From JBCDGZ01 sp038750655 (GTDB lineage Bacteria; Bacteroidota; Bacteroidia; Chitinophagales; Saprospiraceae): 64,000 nt of DNA. The notes beneath the pieces are model-generated. The model saw only the letters and a program-made list of their open reading frames with translations, was not told where the DNA came from and searched no databases. Where the stretch lies: assembly GCA_038750655.1 (NCBI GenBank), contig JBCDGZ010000010.1, positions 1 through 64,000 on the forward strand, read 5' to 3'. Positions within the stretch are counted from its first letter, which is position 1. Each line of letters begins with the position of its first letter. Of the stretch, positions 63,342 to 64,000 are shown piece by piece. The translations under genes were made by a program, and so were the position numbers.

Positions 63342-64000
63342 ATGAATAAAAACCTGAAAGGAAACCTCATTAAAATGGCGGACCAGGCGGATGACCCTAC
63401 AGCAGTTTCTCGGAAGCGAGATCATATCGAACTGGCCTTCCGTTCGCAGGTACAATCCGCCGGATTAGATCAGCGATTCTACTACGAGCCCCTACTATCC
63501 AGACATCCCGAGCCGGGCAGCTACCCTCAGCAACATTTTCTGGGCAAGTCCTTCCAAGTGCCCATCTGGGTATCCAGTATGACCGGAGGCACCGCTATGG
63601 CCAATACGATCAATCATAACCTGGCTCGCGCCTGCGGAGAATTTGGTATGGGCATGGGACTGGGTTCCTGCCGTAGCTTGCTGCACAGCGATGAATACCT
63701 CAAAGACTTTGATGTTCGTAATCTAATCGGTGAGCAACCCCTCTACGCCAACCTGGGGATCGCCCAGATCGAACAGCTGGTGCAACGCAACGAATGCTAC
63801 CTCGCCGTTCAACTGGTCGATAAGCTGAGGGCTGACGGCTTAATTATCCACATTAATCCGCTTCAGGAATGGCTGCAGCCAGAGGGCGATCGCTTTGAGC
63901 ACCCTCCCCTGCAAACGATTGAAACCTTCATGGAAAAGTGCGACCTGAATATTATCGTCAAAGAAGTGGGGCAAGGCATGGGCTATGAAAGCCTCAAAGC
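63342..64000 (+). CDS. fni: Type 2 isopentenyl-diphosphate delta-isomerase, N-terminal part (cut by window edge)
   Basis: This is an FMN- and NADPH-dependent enzyme that interconverts IPP and DMAPP. The 219 residues present include SRKRDHIELAFRSQV with the substrate-binding RKxxH, VPIWVSSMTGGTAMANTINH, the FMN-binding GMGMGLGSCRSLL and LYANLGIAQI. About 130 residues should lie beyond the window. It fits with mvaD at 18.7 kb in a mevalonate route. The ATG at 63342 gives a typical start. Confidence 0.92.
   Translation, partial: MNKNLKGNLIKMADQADDPTAVSRKRDHIELAFRSQVQSAGLDQRFYYEPLLSRHPEPGSYPQQHFLGKSFQVPIWVSSMTGGTAMANTINHNLARACGEFGMGMGLGSCRSLLHSDEYLKDFDVRNLIGEQPLYANLGIAQIEQLVQRNECYLAVQLVDKLRADGLIIHINPLQEWLQPEGDRFEHPPLQTIETFMEKCDLNIIVKEVGQGMGYESLK

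Noticed and set aside
1..64000. Mobile elements, prophage, CRISPR or defence genes
   Set aside because: No transposase, integrase, terminase, Cas, toxin-antitoxin or restriction motif was seen, and no regularly spaced repeats.

Overview
The window is a gene-dense, mostly housekeeping stretch of a Bacteroidota chromosome. Several features support this: promoters of the Bacteroidota type (TTG, about 19-20 bases, TAnnTTTG), secreted proteins ending in type IX secretion (T9SS) sorting domains, a PorZ-like T9SS protein, families largely confined to the phylum (DUF4175, DUF4294, DUF2851), and the bacillithiol gene bshA. A mevalonate-pathway decarboxylase, a type 2 IPP isomerase and a kynurenine 3-monooxygenase fit Saprospiria (Lewinella/Saprospiraceae-like). 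That placement is inference; no rRNA is present to fix it. I saw no tRNA, rRNA, CRISPR array, insertion sequence or prophage.

Layout. 1-5.9 kb: a DUF4175 membrane protein (cut by the window edge), an M1 aminopeptidase lipoprotein, a pentapeptide-repeat protein and a T9SS-secreted protein. 6.1-9.1 kb: a PAP2-like membrane protein, kmo and dapD in one probable operon. 9.1-14.6 kb: a PorE-like OmpA protein, adenine deaminase, an M48 protease lipoprotein and a PagL-like outer-membrane protein. 14.9-18.1 kb (plus strand): two OmpH/Skp chaperones, murI and an arginyltransferase-like protein. 18.1-24.9 kb (minus): a rhodanese lipoprotein, mvaD, a DUF4294 protein and two amidohydrolase-family proteins. 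25-29.9 kb (minus): rsmG, an ECF sigma factor, a GT2 glycosyltransferase, a PlsC-like acyltransferase and lpxK. 30-31.6 kb (plus): a sugar nucleotidyltransferase and a DUF554 membrane protein. 31.6-36 kb: two AT-rich T9SS cargo genes. 36.2-45.2 kb (minus): a DUF2851 protein, folA, a CapA-like protein, mrdA-mreD-mreC-mreB and an M16-like protein. 45.3-53.9 kb: dnaN, a GT-C-like membrane protein, a lipoprotein, nadD, porZ, bshA and a MerR regulator. 54-59.6 kb: a YceI lipoprotein, two acyl-CoA ligases and a degenerate M48-like lipoprotein. 59.6-63.1 kb (minus): pyrH, then tsf-rpsB-rpsI-rplM. The window ends inside fni.

Much of the content serves the cell envelope: peptidoglycan (murI, dapD, mrdA, mreBCD), lipid A and phospholipid (lpxK, PlsC-like, PagL-like), outer-membrane protein folding (ompH pair), T9SS (porZ, PorE-like, three cargo proteins) and isoprenoids (mvaD, fni). 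I found no obvious new multi-gene defence or mobile system. The most useful unusual signals are two promoters placed so close to the ATG that the mRNAs should be leaderless, several proteins that keep a fold but have lost catalytic or cofactor residues (M48-like, M16-like, amidohydrolases, a B12-type MerR, an arginyltransferase-like protein), convergent genes whose stop codons touch or lie 4 bases apart, and a structured leader before rplM. Several genes must use TTG or GTG starts.
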